Shown: positions 1 through 6,773, counted from the first letter of the stretch. The stretch: 64,000 nt of DNA from Bradyrhizobium erythrophlei (GCA_900129675.1 FSRD01000001.1:5135501-5199500); one strand, 5' to 3'. Notes: a model not told the origin generated them from the letters alone. Made by a program: numbers and translations.

Positions 1-43
1 CTCTTCTTGCAGGTTGTTGGCTTCTCACAACTCCAGAGGAGAG

Positions 44-346
44 ATGACCAAGTTAAAACTTCTTGCCGCCGCTGCAGTGCTTTCAACCGTTATGGTCGCG
101 CCAGCAATGGTACAGCATGTATTACCGAGGCCACGACGGTTACCGCGACCGTGGACCGGTTGATGCCGCCGCCGGTATACCGGGTTCGCAGTCGGAACAG
201 CCGCCGCTATTGCGACAGCGCCGTTCCGCGATTCATATGCATAGGATAACGGCTACGGTTACGCCGCCCGCAATGCCTTCGTCTGTCAGCCTGGAACCTG
301 GTTCCGTGGCGAAGACGGTCGCCGACACCTCTGTCAGAAGCGTCAC
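44..346 (+). pseudogene. Frameshifted small secreted protein
   Basis: A start codon at 44 preceded by an AGGAGAG ribosome-binding site opens a typical signal peptide (MTKLKLLAAAAVLST...), but this frame closes after 39 codons. The rest of a compact secreted protein is readable in another frame: an Ala/Thr-rich stretch followed from 245 by a tail with the motifs GYGYAARNAFVCQPGTWF and RRHLCQ. Small proteins with such tails are common in Bradyrhizobium; their function is unknown. At least two small indels separate the parts, so this copy is broken. No intact paralogue lies in the window to align against, so the exact frameshift sites are inferred. Confidence 0.6.
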
Positions 347-666
347 TGCAATAAAAAGGCGGCTCGAATGGACCGCCTTCCACATCGATGCTGTCCGTCC
401 CAACTCGCCGTGTTTAGGATGCCAGGAAGCAAACCAACGCCCACCGGCCCAATGAGAACGCAACCAATCGAGAACGGCGCGACAATGCCGACACCAATGC
501 TGCCTATGATGCCAACGGTCGGAGAGCATAGGAAGGCGCCACAACCGAAACAACACCCGACAAGGACGGAAGCAGTCCGCGCCGCGAAAGCGAGAATAAC
601 GCGGCGGAGTTCCCTGCAAAAACAGCGGGAAGCCCTGAAGGGCTGAATGCCGCACGACTTCGACAA
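343..666 (-). CDS. Possible hydrophobic small protein, unrecognised
   Basis: A 107-codon frame with an N-terminal basic block (CRELRRVILAFAARTAS) followed by Gly/Ile/Val-rich hydrophobic stretches. I do not recognise it. The same RELRR(V/I)ILA(F/L)A(A/T)R(T/A)AS(V/I)L reading is preserved at 8397-8470 on the plus strand, where no start codon remains. Conservation of the frame between two diverged copies argues for past coding. It lies downstream of the relic at 677-877, as the second copy lies downstream of 8156-8356, so the pair duplicated as a block. It overlaps the stem-loop at 356-379. It could be a decaying gene. Confidence 0.3.
   Translation of the reverse strand: MSKSCGIQPFRASRCFCRELRRVILAFAARTASVLVGCCFGCGAFLCSPTVGIIGSIGVGIVAPFSIGCVLIGPVGVGLLPGILNTASWDGQHRCGRRSIRAAFLLQ
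356..379 (+). terminator. Stem-loop after the frameshifted secreted gene
   Basis: AAGGCGG at 356-362 pairs with CCGCCTT at 373-379 around a ten-base loop. It lies just past the HLCQ tail of the preceding relic and has an A-rich 5' flank, but no strong T-run follows on the plus strand, so termination may be weak. Confidence 0.45.
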
Positions 667-676
667 TTAAAGACCG

Positions 677-877
677 TTAGTTTCTGGAGTCGATCTCCCG
701 ATCGAGATAGCGAAGGTACGACAGTCCGGCCACCGTCAAGCGGTGTTCGTCTTTTTCACCCTCGATGTACATTTTCATCAGATGCTTGGAAAGCCGTTCG
801 CGGGCGCCTTTCGTCTCGGAGCGGTCTCCTAGAGCGCCGTATATGCTCAGCGCGCGATCGACGGGTAGAATGTTCGT
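677..877 (-). pseudogene. Paralogue of the 8156 gene with ACG in place of ATG
   Basis: Sixty-six codons can be read on the minus strand from an ACG at 877-875, giving NILPVDRALSIYGALGDRSE and then KGARERLSKHLMKMYIEGEK to a TAA at 677. It aligns without gaps to the intact 66-residue protein at 8156-8356, where the first codon is ATG. No ATG, GTG or TTG lies in frame upstream before a TGA stop. The body is conserved at most positions, so the start codon was probably lost recently. Translation from ACG cannot be excluded from sequence alone. Function unknown; short charged helical protein. Confidence 0.6.
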
Positions 878-968
878 TGGATAGCCTCAGGATGGTTCGA
901 GCTCTGAATAGGTAAGGCTCGTTGCTCCGTATCGTTCCGGGAAAAATGCATTATCTAGTGATGCAATT

Positions 969-1154
969 TTAGGCGTTGAAATGTGCTCTCCTGATCACCA
1001 GGCGACCGACCGCAAGCCTACCAAGCGCCAGTGCACCGATGGCGACAGCGCCAAACGCCGCCGCTCCCACAGCAAGCGCCAACACGCTAGCCGGGGAGAT
1101 GGCTCTGGATTGTTTCGTGACTTCGCGAGAAATTGGTGACCTCCTGCGAAACAA
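969..1154 (-). CDS. Fragment of Ala/Gly-repeat hydrophobic protein
   Basis: The frame contains a regular repeat of the type AVGAAAFGAVAIGALALGRLAVG and ends in RRAHFNA. Proteins with this pattern occur in Bradyrhizobium and usually continue beyond the RRAH motif with a short polar tail; here the frame stops directly after it, while a plausible tail continues in another frame. The nominal start is a TTG inside the cytochrome-like relic upstream. I regard it as a truncated or frameshifted gene. No function is known. Confidence 0.4.
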   Translation of the reverse strand: MFRRRSPISREVTKQSRAISPASVLALAVGAAAFGAVAIGALALGRLAVGRLVIRRAHFNA

Positions 1155-1330
1155 CAGCTATTTGCGTCAGTTGTTCGGCAATAAAGGCGCTGACGTTTTT
1201 TGCTTCCGCACGGCTTAGCGTCATGTTGGGCACTTTCGGATGCGGCTCAAGCAGCAACGAGGCGACCTTTTCAACATTAGCGCGGTACGAGTCGCAAACG
1301 GCCAGACGGTTCCGATATCGATGATCTCGG
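1155..1330 (-). pseudogene. Relic of a cytochrome c C-terminus
   Basis: On the minus strand one frame reads LLLEPHPKVPNMTLSRAEAK followed by NVSAFIAEQL. This resembles the end of small class I cytochromes c, which carry a distal Met ligand in a PHPKMPxMxLSR-type segment followed by a short helix. The haem-binding CXXCH part is absent and no start is visible, so only the tail survives. It runs into the Ala/Gly-repeat frame downstream. Confidence 0.4.
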
Positions 1331-1353
1331 ATGCGACATTATTTCGAGCAACA

Positions 1354-1460
1354 TGAGCAATATTGATCAGAAGGTTCGGGTCGCGAGCGCGCATGCTGGC
1401 TGTATCACGACCCTGCCTGTGGCACCTTTCGGTGATTGAGAGTTCGGTCGCGCTCCCGCC
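1354..1460 (+). promoter_or_regulatory. Leader cassette, copy I (no clear downstream gene)
   Basis: Box TGAGCAATATTGATCAG at 1354-1370, then 33 nt, then ATCAC (1404) pairing with GTGAT (1432-1436), then ATTGAGAG and GCGCTCCCGCC ending at 1460. The layout matches the copies at 3993, 5905, 8962, 11219, 17145, 24688 and 29858. No start codon with a ribosome-binding site follows at the usual distance; the nearest convincing gene starts at 1607. It appears to be a solo copy whose gene has decayed. Confidence 0.7.
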
Positions 1461-1606
1461 TCAAGAGGTTCGGAGCCGGCGGTCGTCGTTAGCAGCTTCG
1501 TGATCTCGACTCGCTTGCACGGCTCATCGCGCCCTAGGTGATGATGCAGTTCATGAGGGTGCCCCAAATTCACTGACGCCGATAAGCGAGGGCAACGGAG
1601 GATGTT

Positions 1607-1729
1607 ATGATCACAAACTATGCATCAACGTTCCTTGCGTGCGGAGGGATTTTCGTTCTTTCCTTCGTTGCAATTTGGGCATTTTGGTTTGCGGAGCGAC
1701 TGCGAGGAGCGAGTGCTCCACACTTGTGA
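1607..1729 (+). CDS. 40-residue single-pass membrane protein
   Basis: The ATG at 1607 follows a GGAGGA ribosome-binding site (1597-1602). The product has a short N-terminus, one hydrophobic segment (about residues 8-29, with GGIFVLSFVAIWAFWF) and a basic C-terminus ERLRGASAPHL. A clear paralogue of the same length lies at 6651-6773, sharing TFLACG, the IWAFW core and ERLRGA(S/N)APH(L/V). Two diverged copies with the same length and ends support a real gene. I do not recognise the family; a small inner-membrane protein with an inside-positive C-terminus is the best description. The leader copy I ends about 150 bases upstream. Confidence 0.65.
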   Translation: MITNYASTFLACGGIFVLSFVAIWAFWFAERLRGASAPHL

Positions 1730-1867
1730 AAGCCATATCTGACGTCGACGTGCTGCTTTCCCAAATTGCCGTGGAACCTTCCAAGTGTTCGCGACGTCGT
1801 TCACCGAGAGAACGCAAACCCTCGAGGACTTATTCTCGCATAGGAGCGTGTCATCGAGGTTGACCTA

Positions 1868-2102
1868 ATGAGTGCCATATATCCATTGAGCGCCCACCGC
1901 CGCTTTGAACGGAAGTGGGCTAGAACGCATTAATTCGCTAAGACACCTCCACGGCGAAATTGCTGTTGGGACCGAGCGAACGTTGCAATCCGTATTGAAC
2001 AATGACCATTTAATCCCGGTAAGAGCGATCGTAGCCCGGCAACAACTTGATCAGTGGTGTTGGCGCAGGATGACCCAGACATGCAAACCCAAGCGGAGTT
2101 GA
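1868..2102 (+). pseudogene. Frameshifted small hypothetical protein
   Basis: An ATG at 1868 opens MSAIYPLSAHRRFERKWA, then the frame stops at a TAA near 1930. Shifting by one base near 1920 restores RINSLRHLHGEIAVGTERTL and then QSVLNNDHLIPVRAIVARQQ to about 2100. The joined product would be a charged protein of roughly 75 residues without a recognised domain. The single-base shift is inferred from the continuity of the two frames; I have no intact copy to compare. Confidence 0.4.
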
Positions 2103-2189
2103 ACGCCCATGGGAGGGCCGGAGTGACCGCGATGGCGTAGGCCGTTACCGCCGTGTTTGCGTCCGATCAAGCGATACGAGTGCAGTTGA

Positions 2190-2457
2190 CTGCTTTTGAC
2201 AACGCATATGCCGAAAGGCTGATCGGTTCGATCCGGCGCGAGTGTTTGGACCACATCATTGTCCTGGACGAGGAACATCTGCGTCGGATTCTGAAAAACT
2301 ATGCGGACTATTACAACGGCGTGAGAACGCATCGGTCATTGAACAAAGATGCGCCTGTCTCTCGCAAGGTTCAGCGATCCGGCGTCATAAATTCGCGCGC
2401 CATACTGGGCGGACTTCATCGTCAATACGTTCGGATTTAGATTTTCGGTACACACAG
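2190..2457 (+). mobile_element. 3' remnant of an rve-type insertion sequence
   Basis: The frame reads FDNAYAERLIGSIRRECLDH and continues to a HRQYVRI end at 2440, matching the C-terminal third of the transposases at 22602-23565 and 30740-31693. It retains the catalytic-Glu segment (NAYAER) that both larger copies have lost. The terminal sequence ATTTTCGGTACACACA after the stop corresponds to the inverted repeat at the end of the 22.5-kb copy. The 5' two thirds and the left end are missing. Confidence 0.8.
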
Positions 2458-2514
2458 GCATGTCACATGACCTTCATCTTACGAAACATCCGCCATCTGT
2501 TCGCGGTGCAGATC

Positions 2515-2904
2515 TCAAGCCAGCCTATGAAATGCCGGCGGCAAAGGCTCGCGCACGAGTTCACTTAGATTTAGGACCTCGCCGCTTTCCGTGATGTCCG
2601 AGACCAGAACCTCGACAAAGGGATGCTGGCGGTTGGCCGCGGCGCCACGGTGGTATTTCGCGCTCACGATCCGCTCAAGCGCCGCAAGGTTCAGCTTGCC
2701 AAGGGCGTTGTACTGACTGCGGAACAGACTTTGTCTTCCTCCAAGGTGCTCAATCGACTCGGCCCAGACGTCCATCACCTTGCGGCCGATGAACGCTTCG
2801 ACCGGTTCAGTTCCGTCCCGCGCGAGAAGCCGCAGCCCGTCCATGTTGTGCGGTCCGTCATCGACGCCGAATTTCGTAAGTGACATATTTTTTGTAAGTG
2901 ACAT
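2515..2904 (-). CDS. Hypothetical protein, 129 residues
   Basis: An AAGGAGGA ribosome-binding site precedes an ATG at 2904. The first six codons (MSLTKN) are repeated at once as MSLTKF, from a tandem 15-21-base duplication that also duplicates the start codon; initiation could occur at either ATG. The rest has a segment RDGTEPVEAFIGRKVMDVWA, a basic helix with SQYNALGKLNLAALERIVSA and an acidic tail (PFVEVLVSDI...). The layout resembles DUF1488-like small proteins but I cannot assign it. It lies 29 bases after the stop of the gene at 2934-3434 on the same strand and is probably co-transcribed with it. Confidence 0.65.
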   Translation of the reverse strand: MSLTKNMSLTKFGVDDGPHNMDGLRLLARDGTEPVEAFIGRKVMDVWAESIEHLGGRQSLFRSQYNALGKLNLAALERIVSAKYHRGAAANRQHPFVEVLVSDITESGEVLNLSELVREPLPPAFHRLA

Positions 2905-2933
2905 GGGGAATCCTCCTTGTTGCCGACGTTGGT

Positions 2934-3434
2934 TCACCTCGGCAGTCCGTCGGGGACTGCGCCTCCCTCATCGTCCCATCGCGACAGAGCCGCGGCGCGC
3001 GATTTTGCGTCGCGATGCGCACCCTCCGTCGAAGCCTTTTTGCGACCGGCACCATTCTTATGCTTGTGCAGAAAGCGGGCAATCTGCCCGCGAAGCGCCG
3101 CTGTATCCAATAACTCTCCGACCGATGCGGCGGTGTCGAAGATCTCACGTTGCATGGACTTCGGCAGCGCGTTCCATTGCATGATGACGGCTGCGCCGAG
3201 ACATCGCAAGACGTGCTCCTCTTCGGCTGCAAGGGCCAAGCCGCGAGCGCGATCGTGTTCCGCTGCGTTCACGGCGCTGTCGTAATTGTCAGCCAGTCCC
3301 TGTTCGCTGTCGGCGAGCGCTGAGTGGCGATCCCTTAGTTTCTGAAATTTGCCGCTTTCGCCCAGATCGCTCGAACGCTTGATCAGTTCGCCGTATGCGG
3401 CTGCCTTTTCGCGGTGCTGCTGAGATCTGAACAT
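2934..3434 (-). CDS. Hypothetical helical protein, 166 residues
   Basis: It begins MFRSQQHREKAAAYGELIKR and is rich in Ala, Glu, Arg and Lys throughout, predicting mostly helical structure. A central segment (CLGAAVIMQWNALPKSMQRE) is followed by a basic Lys/Arg tail. I recognise no domain. An AAAGGA-like ribosome-binding site sits 5-10 bases before the ATG. It is the upstream gene of a two-gene unit with 2515-2904. Nothing shows its function; the charged tail could contact nucleic acid. Confidence 0.55.
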   Translation of the reverse strand: MFRSQQHREKAAAYGELIKRSSDLGESGKFQKLRDRHSALADSEQGLADNYDSAVNAAEHDRARGLALAAEEEHVLRCLGAAVIMQWNALPKSMQREIFDTAASVGELLDTAALRGQIARFLHKHKNGAGRKKASTEGAHRDAKSRAAALSRWDDEGGAVPDGLPR

Positions 3435-3647
3435 GCCGGGTCCTTTCGTTGGAGTCTCCGCGCATTCTGACCAATCTCGATGGTTGACGAGGATAGGCTT
3501 TTATATGGGGATCAGAGGTCGAATAACGAGCACCCGGTGACAAATCACCACATCATATGTCACCAGCACGAACCCGATGGCGCGCGTGGGTGTTGGCGCC
3601 ACGTGACGAGCTTCATCGCTGGCAACCGTTCCTGACGAATACGGGTT

Positions 3648-3673
3648 GGAACTGTTGTCGCCGGGATCGCTTG
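3648..3673 (+). promoter_or_regulatory. GGAAC-type promoter before candidate sRNA A
   Basis: GGAAC at 3648-3652, 16 nt, then GCTT (with CTTG at 3670-3673). The -35 is that of the alphaproteobacterial general-stress sigma factor; the -10 deviates from CGTT. The homologous promoter at 24922 has the same spacing. Confidence 0.5.
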
Positions 3674-3679
3674 ATTAAA

Positions 3680-3754
3680 GGCGACCGGATGCTATGCCCC
3701 TTGGCATCCGATGAATGACGGCCTCAGTACGCCCCCGTGCTGGGGCCGTTCTTT
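3680..3754 (+). ncRNA. Candidate small RNA A (two hairpins, C-rich loops)
   Basis: From the expected start near 3680 the transcript would hold hairpin 1 (CGGATGC 3686-3692 with GCATCCG 3704-3710) and a 12-bp hairpin 2 (3719-3730 with 3737-3748, closed by TAC/GTG around a GCCCCC loop), ending in TTCTTT. Copy B at 24954-25035 has the same order with changed but still paired stems. Both loops of both copies are C-rich, as in alphaproteobacterial RNAs that pair with ribosome-binding sites. No reading frame is conserved between the copies. Confidence 0.65.
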
Positions 3755-3914
3755 CCCTGAAATCAGCTTCTAGCGCGGGGCCCGCAAGCCGGGCGATGCC
3801 AGCCATTCATCGATATGCGAGGCGGTCTCCACCAGGCGCGCCTTGCGAAGCATCGCCTCACGTTCGGGCCGGGTCGCAGCGCTGGCGCGTTATCCGTTGC
3901 TGGCGGATCCCTAG

Positions 3915-3992
3915 CTAAGCTAGGGGGCAAAGTGTCCAACGCAGGAGATCGCGGAACAGCGGGTCAGATTGGTTATGTTGGACAAGCGGCAT
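3915..3992 (-). CDS. Possible 25-residue peptide behind leader II
   Basis: The ATG at 3992 follows an AGGAG ribosome-binding site and the leader copy II. It encodes MPLVQHNQSDPLFRDLLRWT and five further residues before TAG. The peptide is amphipathic, not clearly membrane-spanning, and has no paralogue here. It is supported only by its position at the exact place where the other leader copies have genes; it may be a truncated relic. Confidence 0.35.
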   Translation of the reverse strand: MPLVQHNQSDPLFRDLLRWTLCPLA

Positions 3993-4065
3993 TAACTCTC
4001 CTGATACAGGCGGGAGCTTGCAGCACTCTCAGTCACCGATATCTGCCAGAGGCAGAGCGGTGATA
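3993..4065 (-). promoter_or_regulatory. Leader cassette, copy II
   Basis: Minus strand: TCACCG (4063-4058) pairs with CGGTGA, enclosing an inner CTGCC-TCT-GGCAG hairpin; then GAGAGTGCTGCAAGCTCCCGCC, then AGGAG and the ATG at 3992. The AGGAG can pair with CTCC of the CTCCCGCC segment. The upstream 18-nt box found in most copies is not visible here; GTTCTGATATC precedes the hairpin instead. Confidence 0.7.
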
Positions 4066-4164
4066 TCAGAACTAGATATCCTTTCAGCCCGGTCGTCGAT
4101 TCAATTCGGTACGCTCCGAGCGAATGCAAATACGGTCTGGCTTCCGCAATACCCGAATACGGGC

Positions 4165-4962
4165 TTATGCCGCCGCCGAAGTCAGCGAAGCCATCGGCAC
4201 GTCGAGTGCGTAGACGAAACCGGTGGACGCATAGGTCAGCCGCACGTCGCCCCGGAGCTGCCTGCCGAGCGTCTCGATCAGCCGTGTCCCGAAGCTGCGC
4301 TTTTCGGGCGGGCGAACCGCCGCACCGTTCTTCTCAGCCCATGTGAGGTGCAGGCGCTGCGACTGCTGATCCAGCGTCCAGTTGATGTCGACGCGCCCTT
4401 GCGGGACCGACAGGGCGCCAAACTTTGTGGTGTTAGTGCAAAGCTCGTTGAGTGTCATCGCGATGGCGATGACGGCGCCCGACATCATCCGGATATCGGG
4501 TCCCGAAATCGAGAATTTCGGCTCGTCGGGATTATCGAAGGCTTCGGTAGCGCTACGGACAATCGTGCCAAGGTCTGCGCTGCTCCATCTTGCCTGCAAA
4601 AGGAGGTCGTGCGCGCGTCCGAGTGCGAGTAGCCGGCCCTCGATCGCTTGCTGCGCGTGCTCAGCAGCTGGCAGATGGCGCAGACTCTGCGAGACGATGG
4701 CGCCAACGGTCGCAAGCGTATTCTTGATACGGTGGTGCAGTTCCTCAAGGATCAGCTTCTGCAGCTTGTCGGACGCCTCGCGCTCCCTGGCGTCGATGCC
4801 GGCCGTGGCAAGCAAACCCCGTGCATCAATCTCGGCTTGCGCGAGCAGAAGCCGCAGGCTGACGTTCTCTTCCGCGAGATCGTCGTAGTGCTGTGCTGCG
4901 CCGCTTGCGGGACGCGGGTCGGTTCGGAGATCGGCTTCAGACATCACCGATTGTATCATCAT
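4165..4962 (-). CDS. HWE-family sensor histidine kinase
   Basis: A soluble kinase with no visible membrane segment. After an N-terminal coiled-coil-like stretch (EENVSLRLLLAQAEIDARGL) comes the dimerisation/phosphoacceptor motif EELHHRIKNTLATVGAIVSQ, then an ATPase region with MTLNELCTNTTKFGAL and the WAEKNG and SFGTRLIETLG segments. The H-R...W-x-E arrangement is that of HWE/HisKA_2 kinases, some of which feed the alphaproteobacterial general stress response. The single receiver-domain gene at 5052-5438 is just upstream on the same strand and is the likely partner. I start it at the first Met of MMIQSVMSEADL; the in-frame extension further upstream overlaps the receiver gene and is less likely. 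Confidence 0.85.
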   Translation of the reverse strand: MMIQSVMSEADLRTDPRPASGAAQHYDDLAEENVSLRLLLAQAEIDARGLLATAGIDAREREASDKLQKLILEELHHRIKNTLATVGAIVSQSLRHLPAAEHAQQAIEGRLLALGRAHDLLLQARWSSADLGTIVRSATEAFDNPDEPKFSISGPDIRMMSGAVIAIAMTLNELCTNTTKFGALSVPQGRVDINWTLDQQSQRLHLTWAEKNGAAVRPPEKRSFGTRLIETLGRQLRGDVRLTYASTGFVYALDVPMASLTSAAA

Positions 4963-5051
4963 AGGCTGGGTACCGCACTGATCTTCGGGGGCTGGGATTT
5001 TGCCGAAATCACGCGCCTTGGGCCGTATTAGGCGTGAAAAGCACGGGCGTC

Positions 5052-5438
5052 TCAGGTGTAGCCGATCATGTCGCGCATTTCGGCTATCACTTCCCCGGCA
5101 TTGAGCGGCTTGCCGAGAAACCTGCTGCGGGGAGGAAGATCGAGGTGTGGCAGGTTCAATTGCCCCGATACCACGATGATCCTGATCGCCGGCCAACGCT
5201 CATGCACGGCATGCGCAAGCCCGACGCCGTCCATTTGGCCAGGCATCTGGATATCGGTGCATATCAGTGCGACGTCGGATCGGGATTCCAGGATGGCGAC
5301 GGCTTCGGCGGCATCCAGCGCCTCGAGTGGCGTGTATCCGGCGTCTTCCACCATATCGAGCACGCGCATGCGGAGCACCATCTCGTCCTCGACAATGAGA
5401 ACGACGGCGGGAATGCATGCACGATCAAGTGCCATCAT
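5052..5438 (-). CDS. Single-domain response regulator
   Basis: A CheY-like receiver domain of 128 residues with no output domain. The acidic pocket is in LIVEDE, the phosphoacceptor Asp in CTDIQMPG, the conserved Ser in VVSGQ and the Lys in FLGKPL. Such stand-alone receivers act by protein contact or as phosphate sinks. The HWE kinase gene begins about 90 bases downstream, and the pair is probably one operon. The gene order and strand fit receiver/HWE kinase pairs seen in rhizobia. Whether it signals to the stress sigma factor pathway cannot be told from sequence. Confidence 0.88.
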   Translation of the reverse strand: MMALDRACIPAVVLIVEDEMVLRMRVLDMVEDAGYTPLEALDAAEAVAILESRSDVALICTDIQMPGQMDGVGLAHAVHERWPAIRIIVVSGQLNLPHLDLPPRSRFLGKPLNAGEVIAEMRDMIGYT

Positions 5439-5569
5439 AAGGGCGCTCGCGGGGGAATGGCGATCGACTTGGATAGGTGTTCATATGGGACAAGTATCTC
5501 GCGGCCCATATGATCCCTGCTGACTTAACAATGACACCAAAAGCTCGGTGCCAACGGACTAAGCCTCCG

Positions 5570-5803
5570 TCATACGTCCGGTACGCCGCGCTTGCCGCAG
5601 AGCCATTCGTGCATTTCAGCGGCATTTCGAAGGACGACTGCTTTGTGAGTAACCTCGTTGCGCTCGTCCCCTGGCGGCATCTCGCGAGCCTCGTCCAGGG
5701 CGGTCACCGCCCTGGCGTCCAGATCGTGCGCCAGCGACGATTGGGATTGTTTAATCCGAGATAGCCCGTCCTGCAGTGAAGCCGCGCTACGCTCGATCAC
5801 CAT
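5570..5803 (-). CDS. Small helical protein of the ALxEAxxMPPGxxRNE family
   Basis: Seventy-seven residues, beginning MVIERSAASLQDGLSRIKQS and containing VTALDEAREMPPGDERNEVT followed by KAVVLRNAAEMHEWL. The second part matches the short family also present at 9094-9267 and 26774-26965 (AL.QAK.LPPG..RS.AIRKA..LR.AADM). Function unknown; widespread in Bradyrhizobium. Its ATG overlaps the TGA of the 35-residue peptide gene upstream (ATGGTGA), indicating translational coupling behind leader III. Confidence 0.7.
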   Translation of the reverse strand: MVIERSAASLQDGLSRIKQSQSSLAHDLDARAVTALDEAREMPPGDERNEVTHKAVVLRNAAEMHEWLCGKRGVPDV

Positions 5804-5904
5804 TGAATAACCATCGCAGCGGCGACCAGCAGCACAAGAAAGATCGGCATCAATACCGGAGGTACCAGCCACTCACGAAGATTGAATGCGGGGAATTTTG
5901 GCAT
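5797..5904 (-). CDS. 35-residue membrane peptide
   Basis: The ATG at 5904 follows leader copy III and a GGGCGG purine-rich site. The product starts MPKFPAFNLREWLVPPVLMP and continues with a hydrophobic segment IFLVLLVAAAMVIQW to the end, so it is a single-pass membrane peptide with a basic/polar N-terminus. Its TGA overlaps the ATG of the next gene by four bases, typical of coupled translation. It is too short for most gene finders. No paralogue is visible in the window. It may act together with the downstream 77-residue protein; that is inference from coupling only. Confidence 0.6.
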   Translation of the reverse strand: MPKFPAFNLREWLVPPVLMPIFLVLLVAAAMVIQW

Positions 5905-5978
5905 ATGACCGCCCTTTTGGTTGAGGCGGGAGCGCAACGCTCTCAGTCACCGATAACAGCCCGGGGCGCGCGGTGATA
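5905..5978 (-). promoter_or_regulatory. Leader cassette, copy III
   Basis: Minus strand: TCACCG and CGGTGA pair with an inner GCCC-C-GGGC hairpin; then CTGAGAGCGTTGCGCTCCCGCC, where GAGCG-TTG-CGCTC forms hairpin 2. Downstream GGGCGG, the probable ribosome-binding site, is complementary to CCGCC. The ATG at 5904 follows. The upstream box of the other copies is absent. Confidence 0.75.
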
Positions 5979-6285
5979 TCTCAGATATAGCGACTATCTG
6001 CCGAATAGCGAGGAGAATCGCAATTTGTTTTCTGGGAGTTGCCTGGCAGGCTTGTAATGCTGCATTGAGTGGCCATCTCAGTCCAAGCGCCTTCGTATTG
6101 CTTCAGCATCGCCTTTACGGCAGCGCGAAGCTTAGCCACGCCAAATCTTGTCAACGACATTGACCAACCGCACATCGCTTCGATGTGCGCGTCTCGAGGC
6201 CGTTGAACCAGACCTCGACAGGGGTCGTGTGAAGGCCCGGTGAGACGCGTGGCTTGACGCCTGATAATCCGATCGGTGGTAAGCC
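5979..6285. other. No gene recognised
   Basis: About 300 bases between leader III and the DUF1488-like gene. Open frames exist on the minus strand but show no family resemblance, signal peptide or ribosome-binding site that I can support. Confidence 0.4.
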
Positions 6286-6552
6286 ATGATTGAGTTTCCA
6301 AATCATAGCCGCGCTTATGACCAGACACGGCGAGCCGTGCGGTTCTGGGGGCACGACAGCGCGCTGGAAGCGACATTCTTTATAGAAAAGGGCGCATTGA
6401 GGCGAATTCAACCAGATGCCCGCCCCGACGGGTCCGGTTTCCTGAACGCGTTCGATTGCAACCGTGATGTGATATGCGCGGCGGCCGCGAAGGTTTACGT
6501 CCGTGGAGGTCGGGGATCTTACGATCTGGTCGCTGCAGATTGTCGAAAATGA
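6286..6552 (+). CDS. DUF1488-family protein
   Basis: Eighty-eight residues: MIEFPNHSRAYDQTRRAVRF WGHDSALEATFFIEKGALRR at the start, then an AFDCNR...AAAAKVYVRG core and GSYDLVAADC near the end. This fits DUF1488, a short family of unknown function in which a conserved strand-rich start is followed by a helix ending in (A)(R/K)xxY. A C-terminal relic of a sister gene lies at 7865-7976. The 40-residue membrane protein gene starts 98 bases downstream on the same strand and may be co-transcribed. Confidence 0.75.
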   Translation: MIEFPNHSRAYDQTRRAVRFWGHDSALEATFFIEKGALRRIQPDARPDGSGFLNAFDCNRDVICAAAAKVYVRGGRGSYDLVAADCRK

Positions 6553-6650
6553 ACGTTTGATCTGATTAGCCGAGGCGACGTGGCAGACCGGGCGGGCGCT
6601 CCGTTAGTCGCGAACAGAAACGGCAAGCGCTCAACCTGCTGGAGGATGCC

Positions 6651-6773
6651 ATGGATACCAGTTCAGTGCCGACTTTCTTGGCCTGCGGAGCATTTTTCGC
6701 TCTCTCGTTCGTTACGATCTGGGCCTTTTGGTACGTGGAACGGCTGCGGGGAGCAAACGCCCCTCACGTGTAA
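6651..6773 (+). CDS. 40-residue single-pass membrane protein, second copy
   Basis: An ATG at 6651 behind a GGAGGA ribosome-binding site (6641-6646) encodes MDTSSVPTFLACGAFFALSF and then VTIWAFWYVERLRGANAPHV. It is the paralogue of the gene at 1607-1729, with identical length, one membrane segment and the same basic tail. Differences are conservative, which suggests selection on the protein. Immediately after the TAA, an AGCCGGC...GCCGGCT pair (6777-6822) could form a weak terminator. Confidence 0.7.
   Translation: MDTSSVPTFLACGAFFALSFVTIWAFWYVERLRGANAPHV

Noticed and set aside
3993..4065. Leader cassette as a TPP riboswitch (CTGAGAG resembles the thi-box CUGAGA)
   Set aside because: The other invariant TPP segments (CCUGAU...AUNCCNGCGNAGGGA) are absent, and the downstream genes have no link with thiamine.
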